From positions 248,001 through 312,000 of the forward strand of contig NZ_LSYT01000002.1 of assembly GCF_001602525.1 (NCBI RefSeq): a stretch of 64,000 nt of DNA. Reading direction: 5' to 3'. Position 1 is the first letter of the stretch, and the number at the start of each line of letters is the position of its first letter. Made by a program: the position numbers and the translations under genes. Shown here piece by piece: positions 44,301 to 52,741 of this stretch. Source of the stretch: Flavobacterium chilense (GTDB lineage: Bacteria > Bacteroidota > Bacteroidia > Flavobacteriales > Flavobacteriaceae). The notes beneath the pieces are model-generated. The model searched no databases. It saw only the letters and a program-made list of their open reading frames with translations, and was not told the DNA's origin.

Positions 44301-45342
44301 AACTGCTACATGGTATACTTCGTTAACCGGAGGTACTAGTTTTGCAACCGGATCATCTGTAACTGCAACACCTACAGTAAACAATACTACGTATTGTGTA
44401 GCTTGTGAAACAGCATATTGTGCAAGTGACAGGGTATTAGTAAAAACAGTTACAGGTACTCCATCAACTTCATCCACTCAAACTGTTACAGCTTGTGGTA
44501 CTTATACCTGGGCTGAAGATGGAAACACTTACACTACATCGGGAACTTATACTCATACGGTAGGTTGTGATACGAAAACTTTAAATTTAACCATAACTCC
44601 ACCAACTTCATCTGCTCAAACGGTATCAGTTTGTGATACTTATACATGGGCTGAAGATGGAAACACTTACACTACTTCAGGAACTTATACTCATACAGTA
44701 GGTTGTGATACCAAAACTTTAAATTTAACTATAACTCCATCAACTTCATCTGCTCAAACGGTATCAGTTTGTGATACTTATACATGGGCTGAAGATGGAA
44801 ACACTTACACTACTTCAGGAACTTATACTCATACTGTAGGTTGTAATACCAAAACTTTAAATCTTACCATAAACAATTCATCAGCAATTGATAATACTGT
44901 AAGCTTAAATTCAGGTTTATTAACTTCAAATCATTTAGGTGCTACTTACCAATGGTATAAATGTCCTAATACTTTACTTACCAACGAAACAAACCAATCG
45001 TATACTCCTTTGACAGTGGGCGATTATAAGGTAGAAATTACTGTTGGTAACTGTACTGTAACTTCTAATTGTATTACTGTTAGCAGTCTTGCGGTAGAAC
45101 AATTTAACCAAAACGAATTTAAAATTTATCCTAACCCAAGCAAAGGAACAGTAAATATTGTTACTTCTTATGAAGGAAACTATATCATTATTGACCAATC
45201 AGGGAAAAAGATAAAATCAGTAAATCTTGATGAAAATGTGGTGAATACTATACATTTGGAAAATGTTTCTGATGGGATTTATATTATCAAAAGCATAAGC
45301 GACAGTAAAGTAAAAGCCCAGAAATTTTTCATAAAAAAATAA
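41320..45342 (+). CDS. Giant beta-helix surface protein with T9SS sorting domain
   Basis: A 1340-residue exported protein. In order: a signal/anchor helix (5-25); a Ser/Lys-rich spacer; the start of a DUF11-like domain (76-135); a cadherin-like segment (about 140-228, GTDSFTYTLTSGSGKTGTG); a parallel beta-helix rich in short N/T/S repeats (about 230-860); the strands LPAGKSTVITFSATINAAN, which look like the rest of the split DUF11 domain (about 903-950); three 46-residue repeats (about 1049-1186); and a T9SS type A sorting domain (about 1267-1340, YPNPSKG to FFIKK). It should be secreted by the T9SS and anchored at the cell surface. Last gene of the collar operon. Confidence 0.88.
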   Translation: MKKNKLLIVIILLGFLSFGMSYSSLIKENFVAPLVKKLAESEKKSVNTISTDKITKNKSNTFPAKEKSIDKTVVAATISLTNAVAVNGGGNALPGSQLDFTLTLTNTGIDDATGTTFQDILDSNLTLVPGSLKATPIAANDTYNCIGNVGITLNAAQGILSNDASPDGTPLSAVVLANPTHGTVSLSANGSFTYNPTAGYSGTDSFTYTLTSGSGKTGTGTVNIIISAPIFFVNSSVATNGNGTLASPFKTLDNATGTGSNPIFIYTGTGSSGTTLTLSANQKLVGQGATASLISILNIVVPTYSNALPSTGGTNPTFSVLNINSNNDIEGITLSGTNATIAGSNVGTLKVRDASINGGSAVAVNISSGGALDCIFKSISANGAPKGISVNNSTGSFQVTGTGTTAGSGGTIQNITNRGAEFISCSNISLKNMNFTNSTTSSAICSSPAVDNSSCNGSIHLKAVTGVTLDNISITGTNNAVGININNVTNFALSNSTLTNCGSNTTGSDVGGIYALNLGGTSSITNTNINDSWGRGFYAYNGILSQNPTLNMTVTGCQFKNSFNKANGGSNFIFQGYGSSSTTLTLKGNDFSNAKEYGLQLNFGGTSINTIQVGGNIITEGNTINAATISPGSNGLSLQAVSAATVNYNVINNIIKSSFSAGFTCNIGNQGTGTMKGRINSNIIDGAGIGSSCNGISVAAYEKTKHITEIKNNTITNVSTYGIVSESNDNNITNGNARMDATIQNNTINLVTNGYAHLAVISVAFSPSSTLISAANVGNNTTNSPVTGLGAATFDVLSQGANSQVILQGPTTPYSSGSGDRTAALTTYWNANNGAGPRTAIDEQGGGTIVPGIVLIPDNSLASKMAPPVNIEETPLITEAQNTNNLTNKPATQNSTAKNASGETISAGPFTLPAGKSTVITFSATINAANTLPANTCSVTNQASVSGSNFATVNSNITTTSIKPANATVTTDTQNITCLGSTTVTLNATCPLATTATWYTSLTGGTSFATGSSVTATPTVNNTTYCVACETAYCASDRVLVKTVTGTPSTSSTQTVTACGTYTWAEDGNTYTTSGTYTHTVGCDTKTLNLTITPPTSSAQTVSVCDTYTWAEDGNTYTTSGTYTHTVGCDTKTLNLTITPSTSSAQTVSVCDTYTWAEDGNTYTTSGTYTHTVGCNTKTLNLTINNSSAIDNTVSLNSGLLTSNHLGATYQWYKCPNTLLTNETNQSYTPLTVGDYKVEITVGNCTVTSNCITVSSLAVEQFNQNEFKIYPNPSKGTVNIVTSYEGNYIIIDQSGKKIKSVNLDENVVNTIHLENVSDGIYIIKSISDSKVKAQKFFIKK
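44463..44876 (+). repeat. Three tandem 138-bp repeats inside the giant surface gene
   Basis: The unit is 138 bases (46 residues), with a shared core TWAEDGNTYTTSGTYTHTVG. Unit starts are 138 bases apart. Copies 2 and 3 are identical over about 95 bases in a row, so the last duplication is recent. Each unit has two Cys that could pair. Confidence 0.9.
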
Positions 45343-45380
45343 AGTTTTAAAAACTAATTATCTTTAAAACCAACATTTCA

Positions 45381-45418
45381 AAATCCAAATTACAATTGTA
45401 ATTTGGATTTTTTTTATA
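45381..45418 (+). terminator. Terminator of the collar operon
   Basis: A palindrome, AAATCCAAATTA and TAATTTGGATTT (45381-45392 and 45399-45410), around CAATTG, then T8. It shares its core with the tatA terminator. Confidence 0.85.
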
Positions 45419-45465
45419 TCTAAAAAATCTTACTTTTAGAGTCCCTAAATCAAATAACAATAATT

Positions 45466-46863
45466 ATGAAAAACCTACTTCTGATTACTGTTGCTTTTTT
45501 GTGTCTCAAAAGTAACGCACAAAAGCAGCCATTTCCCGCCAATGTTGTATTCAATAATGGCTTGATGCCAACTGTCAAAAACAGTCAGGATGCTAAAAAC
45601 AATTATGATACCTGGAAAACCAATTTTGTAGAAGCCTGTTCTAATGGACGATATCGGGTAAAATTCGATTCTTCATGGGAAACTGTTTCTGAAGGAATTG
45701 GCTACGGAATGCTTCTTTCTGCATACATGGCAGATAAGTCTCTCTTTGATGGTCTTTGGTTATATTACAAAGACAATGTAAATGGCAATAAAGTAATGAA
45801 CTGGAAAATAAACGGTTGTTCCGGAGCTATTGGTCAAAACGGAGCCACTGATGCTGAACTTGATGCTGCTTTTGCACTTATAGTTGCCGATTATCAATGG
45901 ACAAGCACCGGGACTATCAATTATAAAAATGATGCCACTGCTTTAATTTCTGCCATAAAAAACTATGAAGTCGAAGCCAATACCTATGTTTTAAAACCCG
46001 GAGATCAATTCGGCGGAAGCCAAATCACAAATCCGTCTTATTTCTCCCCTGCTTATTACAGGGCATTTGGAACTTTTACAAATGATGCTGCTTTTTGGAA
46101 TCAGGTTGCTGCAAAAGCTTATACTGTTATCAACAACAATCTAACACAAAATAATGCCGTAGGCGGATTGGTTTCTGACTGGTGCGAAGCTTCTGGGGCA
46201 TATTCGTCTCAGGCCGGAGGTTATAATAACGCAGGAAAAAGTTATTCATATGACGCTGCAAGAACGCCTTGGCGAATTGCTGTTGATTATTTATGGTTTG
46301 GAACTGCCGATGCTAAAACTTATGCCAAAAAATCATCTGATTTTGTTCGTGTCAATCTTGGCGGATCTTCAAATATTAAAGATGGCTATAACCAAAACGG
46401 AACTTTAACCGGACAATGGCACAATGCTACTTTTGTTGGTGCATTTGCCTGTGCAGCAATGGCGGGAGAAAATCAAACACATCTGGATGCTTCTTATACC
46501 GATTTAAAAAATCTTAATGAACCCAATAGTTACTTTAATCATACCCTAAAAACATTGTATTCTTTTCTGTTAACAGGTAATTTCTATTTACCATTAAATG
46601 CCAATCTCTCCCATGATACTTTTGATATTGAAAAATCTACTGTTACGCTTTTCCCAAATCCGAGTGCTGATCGAATCACAGTTAACGCACCTCAGCAATC
46701 AACTATTTCAGTAATTTCTCTTTCGGGAAGTATTATTTATCAACAGAAAACAACTTCTGAAACCACCGAAATAAATCTGGTCAATCAATCATCCGGAATT
46801 TATTTTATAAAAATATCTAATGATGATTTTAAAAGTATTACCAAAAAAGTGATTTTGAAATAA
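45466..46863 (+). CDS. GH8 endoglucanase with T9SS sorting domain
   Basis: A 465-residue secreted glycoside hydrolase family 8 enzyme. Signal peptide 1-18 (SNAQ cut), the catalytic acid Glu76 in VSEGIGYGMLLSAY, ATDAELDAAFALI (near 127-139) with a second acidic residue, and YDAARTPWRIAVDYLWF. The C-terminal 75 residues (FPNPSADRI to KKVILK) form a T9SS sorting domain, so it should be exported by the T9SS. Family members cut beta-1,4-glucan, mixed-linkage glucan, xylan or chitosan; which one is not clear. Confidence 0.93.
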   Translation: MKNLLLITVAFLCLKSNAQKQPFPANVVFNNGLMPTVKNSQDAKNNYDTWKTNFVEACSNGRYRVKFDSSWETVSEGIGYGMLLSAYMADKSLFDGLWLYYKDNVNGNKVMNWKINGCSGAIGQNGATDAELDAAFALIVADYQWTSTGTINYKNDATALISAIKNYEVEANTYVLKPGDQFGGSQITNPSYFSPAYYRAFGTFTNDAAFWNQVAAKAYTVINNNLTQNNAVGGLVSDWCEASGAYSSQAGGYNNAGKSYSYDAARTPWRIAVDYLWFGTADAKTYAKKSSDFVRVNLGGSSNIKDGYNQNGTLTGQWHNATFVGAFACAAMAGENQTHLDASYTDLKNLNEPNSYFNHTLKTLYSFLLTGNFYLPLNANLSHDTFDIEKSTVTLFPNPSADRITVNAPQQSTISVISLSGSIIYQQKTTSETTEINLVNQSSGIYFIKISNDDFKSITKKVILK

Positions 46864-46875
46864 TCTTAAACATAG

Positions 46876-46914
46876 AAACTCCTAAATTAAAATCTATAAT
46901 TTGGGAGTTTTTTT
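46876..46914 (+). terminator. Terminator of the GH8 gene
   Basis: A 13-bp stem with one G-U pair, AAACTCCTAAATT and AATTTGGGAGTTT (46876-46888 and 46898-46910), followed by T-rich sequence. Confidence 0.85.
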
Positions 46915-46953
46915 ATTCTATTTTTTTAAAAGCATCTTGGAAGAAAATTATTA

Positions 46954-46961
46954 TATATTTG
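46954..46961 (+). promoter_or_regulatory. -7 element before the delta-60 gene
   Basis: TATATTTG matches TAnnTTTG, 16 bases before the ATG at 46978. A TTG lies 14 bases upstream, shorter than the usual spacing. Confidence 0.45.
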
Positions 46962-46977
46962 ATTAAAAAATTATTCT

Positions 46978-49566
46978 ATGAAAAAAACTCTACTTTTTTT
47001 ACTTTTCTTTTTACAATTTTTAACAATTGATGCCCAAAATTCAATTGATGTTGAACATGAATATGGATCATATCCGGGATTCTCAAATGGTAATGTTTTT
47101 TGTACAGCTACACAACCAGATGGAAAAATATTGGTAGGAGGTGCCTTTAGCTCCTATAGAGGAGACAATTCTTCAAATAATTTAATTCGTTTGAATCCTG
47201 ACGGTACAAAAGATACAAGTTTTAATATTGGTTCTGGTTTTAGTAACTCAATGTACTCTAATTATATATCTTCTATTATTCTGCAAGATGATGGAAAAAT
47301 GATTCTTGGAGGTGTTTTTACAAAATTTCAAGGATCACCTCAAAATTATATAATTCGTTTAAATTCAGACGGAAGCAAAGATGCTACATTTAATTACGGA
47401 ACTGGTTTTATGGATAATCCAAATGGCAGTTCTACCATACTTACCATGGTAAAACAAAACGATGGTAAGATTTTAGTTGGAGGAGGTTTTTTAGGTTATC
47501 AGGGAATCGCTACTAAATATTTGATACGTCTTAATGCTGATGGAACTAAAGATACTTCATTTGATATTGGAACTGGTTTTAATTCTACTGTAAAAACTAT
47601 AGTTTTACAAAATGATGGAAAAATAATCGTCGGTGGAGAATTTACTCAATTTCAGGGATTATCACAAAACCGTCTAATTCGTTTGAATACAGATGGAAGT
47701 AAAGATGCTTCTTTTAACGTATCTTCAGGATTTGATGCTACAGTAAATAGTGTTGTATTACAACCTGATGGTAAAATTGTAGCAGGTGGTTATTTTACGA
47801 GATATGTTAATGACACTCAAAATGGAATAGTACGATTAAATCCTGATGGTTCAAGAGACAAAACTTTTGATATATTAACAGGGTTTGGATTTGCTCCGTC
47901 TGTAACCGCTTTAGGTTTACAACCTGATGGTAAAATAATTGTTGGGGGTGCATTTCTTTACTATAAAGGAATTTCTCAAAATCATTTGATTCGTCTAAAT
48001 TCTAACGGAACCAAAGATGTTTCTTTTGATATAGGAACTGGTTATGGAATCGGACAAACAGATCGTATTAATTTTATTGTTGTGCAGCAAAATGGAAAAA
48101 TATTCACAGGAGGATATTTTAAAGATTACCAAGGTATTACAGTAAATAATATTTTATCTATAAATAGTGATGGAAGCAGAGATACTACTTTTGGAACAGG
48201 AGATGGATTTAACAATGCTGTTTATGCAATTGCGCAACAAACCGATGGTAAAACAATAGTTGGTGGTAAATTTACTAATTATCAACAAACTCTTCAAAGT
48301 AATCTTATACGCTTTAACACAGACAATTCAATTGATACATCTTTCAATACTGGCTCCGGTTTTTATTATTCTTATAATGGTACTCAAGGTATCATTAAAT
48401 CTATAGCTATTCAAACAGATGGAAAAATAATGGTGGGCGGTTACTTTAATGCTTATCAAGGTATTAATCAAAAAAACTTGATTCGATTAAATGCCGATGG
48501 AAGCAAAGATACCTCTTTTAGCACAGGAAGTGGTTTCGTCCGTAGTTATGATGACTCAGACAGTGTTAACTCAATTGTAGTTCAACCTGATGGAAAAATA
48601 ATTGTAGGAAGTGATATAACTCAATATCAAGGGGTTGTTTCTAAATATCTAATTCGTTTAAATACTAATGGAACTGTAGATACCTCCTTTAATATTGGAA
48701 CTGGATTTGATGCTCCTGTTTTATCTGTAGCTCTGCAAAGTGATGGTAAACTGATTGTTGGTGGTAAATTTAAAAACTACCAAGGAGTTAGCCAAAACTA
48801 TTTAGTTCGATTAAATTCTGATGGAAGCAAGGACAGTTCTTTTAATATTGGAACTGGGTTTGGTAGTCTTTATACAATAGGCGATGTTCATTCTATCGTT
48901 GTACAAGCTGATGGTAAAATAATTGTGGGTGGTAAATTTAGTTACTTTCAAGGGGCAAATCAAAATTATATAATTCGTTTAAATGCTGATGGAAGCAAAG
49001 ACAACTCCTTTAACATTGGATCAGGATTTGGCAATTCTGTTTTATCTATAGCCTTGCCAAAAGACGGAAAAATAATAGTTGGCGGTAGTTTTTATAGCTA
49101 CCAAGGATACCAATCTGTACACTTAATTCGTTTAAATACTGATGGGAGCATAGACACTAGAGCATCAGAATTTGATAGTTCTTCTTCTACTTCTGTTAAT
49201 TCTATAAATCTGCAATCCGATGGTAAAATAATAATAGGCGGAGATTTTACTGCTTACAGAGGAAATAGTAATTCTGCTTCTTTAATTCAACTAAAAGGAA
49301 CTGAGATTGCTTTATCAAACGAAGATTTTATCAAACAAAACAAATCATTTTCACTCTGGCCAAATCCGGTAAAAAATACATTAAACATCAATTCATTAAA
49401 TGAATCTAATTACTCCTTGAAAATCTATGATTTGTTAGGAAAATTAATTTACGAAAAAGAGAATGTAAATACGTCAATAGATGTAAGTTCTTTTAAATCA
49501 GGTTTATATTTAATTAAAATAAAAGCCGAAAACGGAGAAACTTCTCAAAAATTCATAAAAATATAG
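46978..49566 (+). CDS. Delta-60-repeat secreted protein with T9SS sorting domain
   Basis: An 862-residue exported protein (signal peptide 1-19, IDAQ). I count 14 delta-60 repeats of about 50-60 residues, each with the core QPDGKIIVGGxF and a LIRLNxDGSxDxSF tail; these form beta-propeller-like blades. The last 75 residues (WPNPVKN to QKFIKI) are a T9SS sorting domain. Its place after the GH8 gene suggests a surface glycan-binding or scaffold role; the ligand is unknown. Confidence 0.9.
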   Translation: MKKTLLFLLFFLQFLTIDAQNSIDVEHEYGSYPGFSNGNVFCTATQPDGKILVGGAFSSYRGDNSSNNLIRLNPDGTKDTSFNIGSGFSNSMYSNYISSIILQDDGKMILGGVFTKFQGSPQNYIIRLNSDGSKDATFNYGTGFMDNPNGSSTILTMVKQNDGKILVGGGFLGYQGIATKYLIRLNADGTKDTSFDIGTGFNSTVKTIVLQNDGKIIVGGEFTQFQGLSQNRLIRLNTDGSKDASFNVSSGFDATVNSVVLQPDGKIVAGGYFTRYVNDTQNGIVRLNPDGSRDKTFDILTGFGFAPSVTALGLQPDGKIIVGGAFLYYKGISQNHLIRLNSNGTKDVSFDIGTGYGIGQTDRINFIVVQQNGKIFTGGYFKDYQGITVNNILSINSDGSRDTTFGTGDGFNNAVYAIAQQTDGKTIVGGKFTNYQQTLQSNLIRFNTDNSIDTSFNTGSGFYYSYNGTQGIIKSIAIQTDGKIMVGGYFNAYQGINQKNLIRLNADGSKDTSFSTGSGFVRSYDDSDSVNSIVVQPDGKIIVGSDITQYQGVVSKYLIRLNTNGTVDTSFNIGTGFDAPVLSVALQSDGKLIVGGKFKNYQGVSQNYLVRLNSDGSKDSSFNIGTGFGSLYTIGDVHSIVVQADGKIIVGGKFSYFQGANQNYIIRLNADGSKDNSFNIGSGFGNSVLSIALPKDGKIIVGGSFYSYQGYQSVHLIRLNTDGSIDTRASEFDSSSSTSVNSINLQSDGKIIIGGDFTAYRGNSNSASLIQLKGTEIALSNEDFIKQNKSFSLWPNPVKNTLNINSLNESNYSLKIYDLLGKLIYEKENVNTSIDVSSFKSGLYLIKIKAENGETSQKFIKI

Positions 49567-49585
49567 TTTTCAAATTCGTAAAACT

Positions 49586-49627
49586 AAAAACTCCCAAACT
49601 ACACTTGTAATTTGGGAGTTTTTTTAT
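49586..49627. terminator. Terminator after the delta-60 gene
   Basis: A 13-bp stem, AAAAACTCCCAAA and TTTGGGAGTTTTT (49586-49598 and 49611-49623). A-run before and T-run after allow action for the convergent tex gene too. Confidence 0.85.
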
Positions 49628-49651
49628 TTCTACTTTCCAGTTTGGAATTTT

Positions 49652-51775
49652 CTACAATACCATTGTCAGCTGAATTCTTTTTCTATCCTCATCAACCTCA
49701 GTCACTTTTACATCAACATGCTGATGTAGTTTAACCACCTCGTTCACGTCGCTTACAAAACCAGCTTTCAACTGCGAAATGTGAACCAACCCGCTTTCTT
49801 TGATTCCAATATCAACAAAACAACCAAAGTTGGTAATGTTATTCACAATTCCAGGAAGAATCATTCCGGTTCTTAAATCTTTAATTGATTTTACATTGGC
49901 ATCAAATTCAAAAACCTTTGCAGACTTTCTTGGGTCTAATCCGGGCTTTTCAAGCTCTTTTATGATGTCTTTTAGTGTGAGTAAGCCTATTTCAGGTGTA
50001 ATATAGTTTTCGGCCTTAATAAGGGCTGTTTTCTCTTTGTTTGCAATCAGGTCGTTTACCGAAAGTTTTAAATCTTTTGCCATCTTCTCTACAACCGGAT
50101 AAGCCTCGGGATGCACAGCCGAATTATCCAGCGGATTTTTAGCATTCGAAATTCTGATAAACGCCGCACCTTGCTGATAGGCTTTATCACCCAAACGTGG
50201 CACTTTTTTCAATTGTTTCCTGTCTTCAAAAGGACCATTTTCAGAACGATATTGTACAATGTTCTCCGCCAGCTTCTCTCCTATTCCACTCACATAACTT
50301 AGCAAATGTTTACTTGCGGTGTTAATGTTAATTCCAACCGAGTTCACGCAGCGAATTACCGTATTATCTAATTCTTCTTTTAGTTTCGTTTGATCCACAT
50401 CATGTTGATATTGCCCTACTCCAATTGCTTTTGGATCGATTTTTACCAATTCGGCCAACGGATCTGAAAGTCGTCTGCCGATAGAAACCGAACCACGAAC
50501 CGTTACATCATAATTAGGAAATTCTTCTCTTGCAATCTTAGATGCTGAATAAACCGAAGCTCCTGCCTCAGAAACAATAAAAACCTGCACCGGTTTATCA
50601 AACGCGATTTTTTTGATGAAAAATTCAGTTTCTCGAGAAGCCGTTCCGTTTCCAATAGAAATCGCATCAATCTGATAGGCATTAACCATCGAACGAATTT
50701 TCTTGATTGCCATTGTTTCCTCATTTTGAGGTGCGTGTGGATAAATCGTTTCATTGTATAATAAATCACCTTTTTCATCCAGACAAACTACTTTACAACC
50801 GCTTCTAAATCCAGGGTCGATTGCCAGAATTCGTTTTTCACCCAAAGGCGGAGCTAATAAAAGCTGGCCTAAATTGTTAGCAAAAACCTGAATCGAATTG
50901 GCATCAGCTTTTGCTTTTGCTTCTTGTAACGTTTCATTTCCAATTGCCGGATTCAATAATCGCTTATAACTGTCTTCGATTGCTAATTGTAAATGTGCCG
51001 TAGTACCATTTTGCTTTTTAATGATAATTTCATCAATTACGTCATAAGCCTCATCAAGATCAACATCTACTTTCATCTTTACAAAACCTTCATTTTCTGC
51101 ACGAAGCATTGCTAACAATCTGTGCGAAGGTGCTTTTGTCAAAGGTTCTTCCCAATCAAAATACTGACTGAATTTTTGTGCTCCTTCTTCCTCACTTTTC
51201 TTTTTAACCACTTTAGTGGCAATAGTTGCTTTTCGCTGAAACAGTCTTCGCAACTGTTTACGAACATAAATATTTTCGTTAATCCACTCCGCCACAATAT
51301 CTCTTGCACCTTGCATCGCAGCTTCTTCGTTGATAACATTTTCATTAATATATTGAGTTGAAATAAAATCAACATCAACATCATTTTCTGACATGATGAT
51401 TTTAGCCAAAGGTTCTAAACCAAACTCACGCGCAACATCTGCTTTTGTTTTTTTCTTCTTTTTGTACGGAAGGTAAAAATCTTCTATTTCCTGTAGATCA
51501 AAACTTTGTTCTATTTTTTGTTTCAATTCAGGTGTAAGCGCTTTTTGTTCTTCGATTGATTTTAGAACTGATTCTTTACGCTTTACAATCGTTTCATACT
51601 CTTTTTGCAATTTTGCAATCTGCTCAATTACAGTTTCATCAAGATTTCCGGTTGTATCTTTTCGATAACGGGAAATGAACGGAATCGTACAATCTTCTTC
51701 TAATAATTTTACTGTATTTTGAATGTTAATCGCTGCTGTTTGTACAGACTTGGCAATGAATTGAATATTAGTCAT
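49652..51775 (-). CDS. tex: Tex-family transcription accessory protein
   Basis: A 707-residue protein with the full Tex layout: helical N-terminal domain (IPFISRYRKDTTGNL near 33-47), YqgF-like domain (ILAIDPGFRSGCKV near 313-326), helix-hairpin-helix pair (about 480-560, SGIGEKLAENIVQYRSENG) and a C-terminal S1 RNA-binding domain (630-707, PGIVNNITNFGCFVDIG). It is an RNA-binding factor tied to transcription and stress tolerance. Length is slightly short compared with E. coli but all domains are present. Confidence 0.95.
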   Translation of the reverse strand: MTNIQFIAKSVQTAAINIQNTVKLLEEDCTIPFISRYRKDTTGNLDETVIEQIAKLQKEYETIVKRKESVLKSIEEQKALTPELKQKIEQSFDLQEIEDFYLPYKKKKKTKADVAREFGLEPLAKIIMSENDVDVDFISTQYINENVINEEAAMQGARDIVAEWINENIYVRKQLRRLFQRKATIATKVVKKKSEEEGAQKFSQYFDWEEPLTKAPSHRLLAMLRAENEGFVKMKVDVDLDEAYDVIDEIIIKKQNGTTAHLQLAIEDSYKRLLNPAIGNETLQEAKAKADANSIQVFANNLGQLLLAPPLGEKRILAIDPGFRSGCKVVCLDEKGDLLYNETIYPHAPQNEETMAIKKIRSMVNAYQIDAISIGNGTASRETEFFIKKIAFDKPVQVFIVSEAGASVYSASKIAREEFPNYDVTVRGSVSIGRRLSDPLAELVKIDPKAIGVGQYQHDVDQTKLKEELDNTVIRCVNSVGININTASKHLLSYVSGIGEKLAENIVQYRSENGPFEDRKQLKKVPRLGDKAYQQGAAFIRISNAKNPLDNSAVHPEAYPVVEKMAKDLKLSVNDLIANKEKTALIKAENYITPEIGLLTLKDIIKELEKPGLDPRKSAKVFEFDANVKSIKDLRTGMILPGIVNNITNFGCFVDIGIKESGLVHISQLKAGFVSDVNEVVKLHQHVDVKVTEVDEDRKRIQLTMVL

Positions 51776-51862
51776 ACTTTTAATGAAATAATTTCTTGAT
51801 TACAAAATGAGATAATCTGCCTTTTAAATCTTGGCAGATTAATAATCACCCGGCTAAAATAA

Positions 51863-51870
51863 TATCTTTG
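51863..51870 (+). promoter_or_regulatory. -7 element before the DUF1294 gene
   Basis: TATCTTTG matches TAnnTTTG, 17 bases before the ATG at 51888. Confidence 0.45.
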
Positions 51871-51887
51871 TTTTTAATTTTAAGCCT

Positions 51888-52157
51888 ATGGAAGTTTTAT
51901 TACTGTATTTTTTATTTGTAAATATCATTGTTTTTATTCTTGCCGGATATGATAAATATCAAGCCCGAAAAAACAAACAAAGAATTCCGGAAAATACCTT
52001 ATTTTTCCTTGAGGCTGTTGGCGGAACAATTGGATTATTGATAGCCATGTTATTCTTTAGACATAAAACGAGTAAATCTTCTTTTATTGTAAAATTCTCA
52101 TTTATTTTATTTCTTCAGATTGTTTTAGTTTATCTCAAATTAGTGGGTAAAATATAG
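51888..52157 (+). CDS. DUF1294 small membrane protein
   Basis: An 89-residue protein with three hydrophobic stretches and the DUF1294 signature AGYDKYQARKNKQRIPENTL (residues 19-38) then GGTIGLLIAMLFFRHKTSKSSF. In the family this domain is often fused to a cold-shock domain; here it is alone. Function unknown, inner membrane. Confidence 0.9.
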   Translation: MEVLLLYFLFVNIIVFILAGYDKYQARKNKQRIPENTLFFLEAVGGTIGLLIAMLFFRHKTSKSSFIVKFSFILFLQIVLVYLKLVGKI

Positions 52158-52231
52158 ATATTAACAATGTTAATAACCTTAAAAAGAGTTTTTTTAAACA
52201 ACACAATTAATTGATTTTTAGATTTTTAAAT

Positions 52232-52264
52232 AAAAAACCGGATGAATTTTAAAAATCCGCCCGG
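52232..52264 (-). terminator. Likely terminator of rpiB
   Basis: On the minus strand a short stem (CGGAT at 52255-52259 with ATCCG at 52239-52243, extendable by ACCGG/CCGGT with a bulge) is followed by T6. It lies about 50 bases past the rpiB stop. Confidence 0.6.
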
Positions 52265-52280
52265 TGTGTTTATTTACATT

Positions 52281-52304
52281 GGTGCGAAGCACCCGATTTT
52301 TTTG
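52281..52304 (+). terminator. Possible terminator of the DUF1294 gene
   Basis: The hairpin GGTGC-GAA-GCACC (52281-52293) is followed by CGA and T7, at 120 bases after the stop. Short stem; moderate support. Confidence 0.5.
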
Positions 52305-52309
52305 ACTTA

Positions 52310-52741
52310 TTATGAGCAAGCAATTTTGTTTACTCTGTTTTGATGTCTTCCACCTTCAAAAGCAGTTGTTAAAAAGGTTTCAACAATTTCAACTGCTTGC
52401 GGAATTGAAGTAAATCGCGCCGGAATACTCACAATATTAGCATCGTTATGTAAACGGGTTAAATAGGCAATTTCTTTAGTCCAGCATAAACCAGCTCTTA
52501 CTTTAGGGTGTTTATTAACAGTCATGGCAATTCCGTTTCCGCTACCGCAGATTACAATTCCAAAATCAGCTTTTCCTTCAGATACATCATTTGCAACCGG
52601 ATGTCCAAAATCAGGATAATCAACAGAAGCATCTGTATCTGTTCCGTAATTTGTTACTTCATATCCTTTTGCTTCAAGCATCGCCACAATTGCTTTTTTG
52701 TAATCTGGTCCTGCGTGGTCGTTTCCTATCGAAATTTTCAT
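52310..52741 (-). CDS. rpiB: Ribose-5-phosphate isomerase B
   Basis: A 143-residue RpiB/LacAB-type isomerase. Start MKISIGNDHAGPDYK, with the active-site Cys in GIVICGSGNGIAM (near 65-77) and the substrate site in SIPARFTS. It interconverts ribose-5-phosphate and ribulose-5-phosphate in the pentose phosphate pathway. I start it at the ATG at 52739-52741; 13 more codons are open upstream but do not fit the family. Confidence 0.95.
   Translation of the reverse strand: MKISIGNDHAGPDYKKAIVAMLEAKGYEVTNYGTDTDASVDYPDFGHPVANDVSEGKADFGIVICGSGNGIAMTVNKHPKVRAGLCWTKEIAYLTRLHNDANIVSIPARFTSIPQAVEIVETFLTTAFEGGRHQNRVNKIACS

Noticed and set aside
41320-45342. Minus-strand open frames of 70-113 codons opposite the giant surface gene
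   Set aside because: Long frames are expected opposite Thr/Asn/Gly-rich repeats; their products have no domains and no start context.
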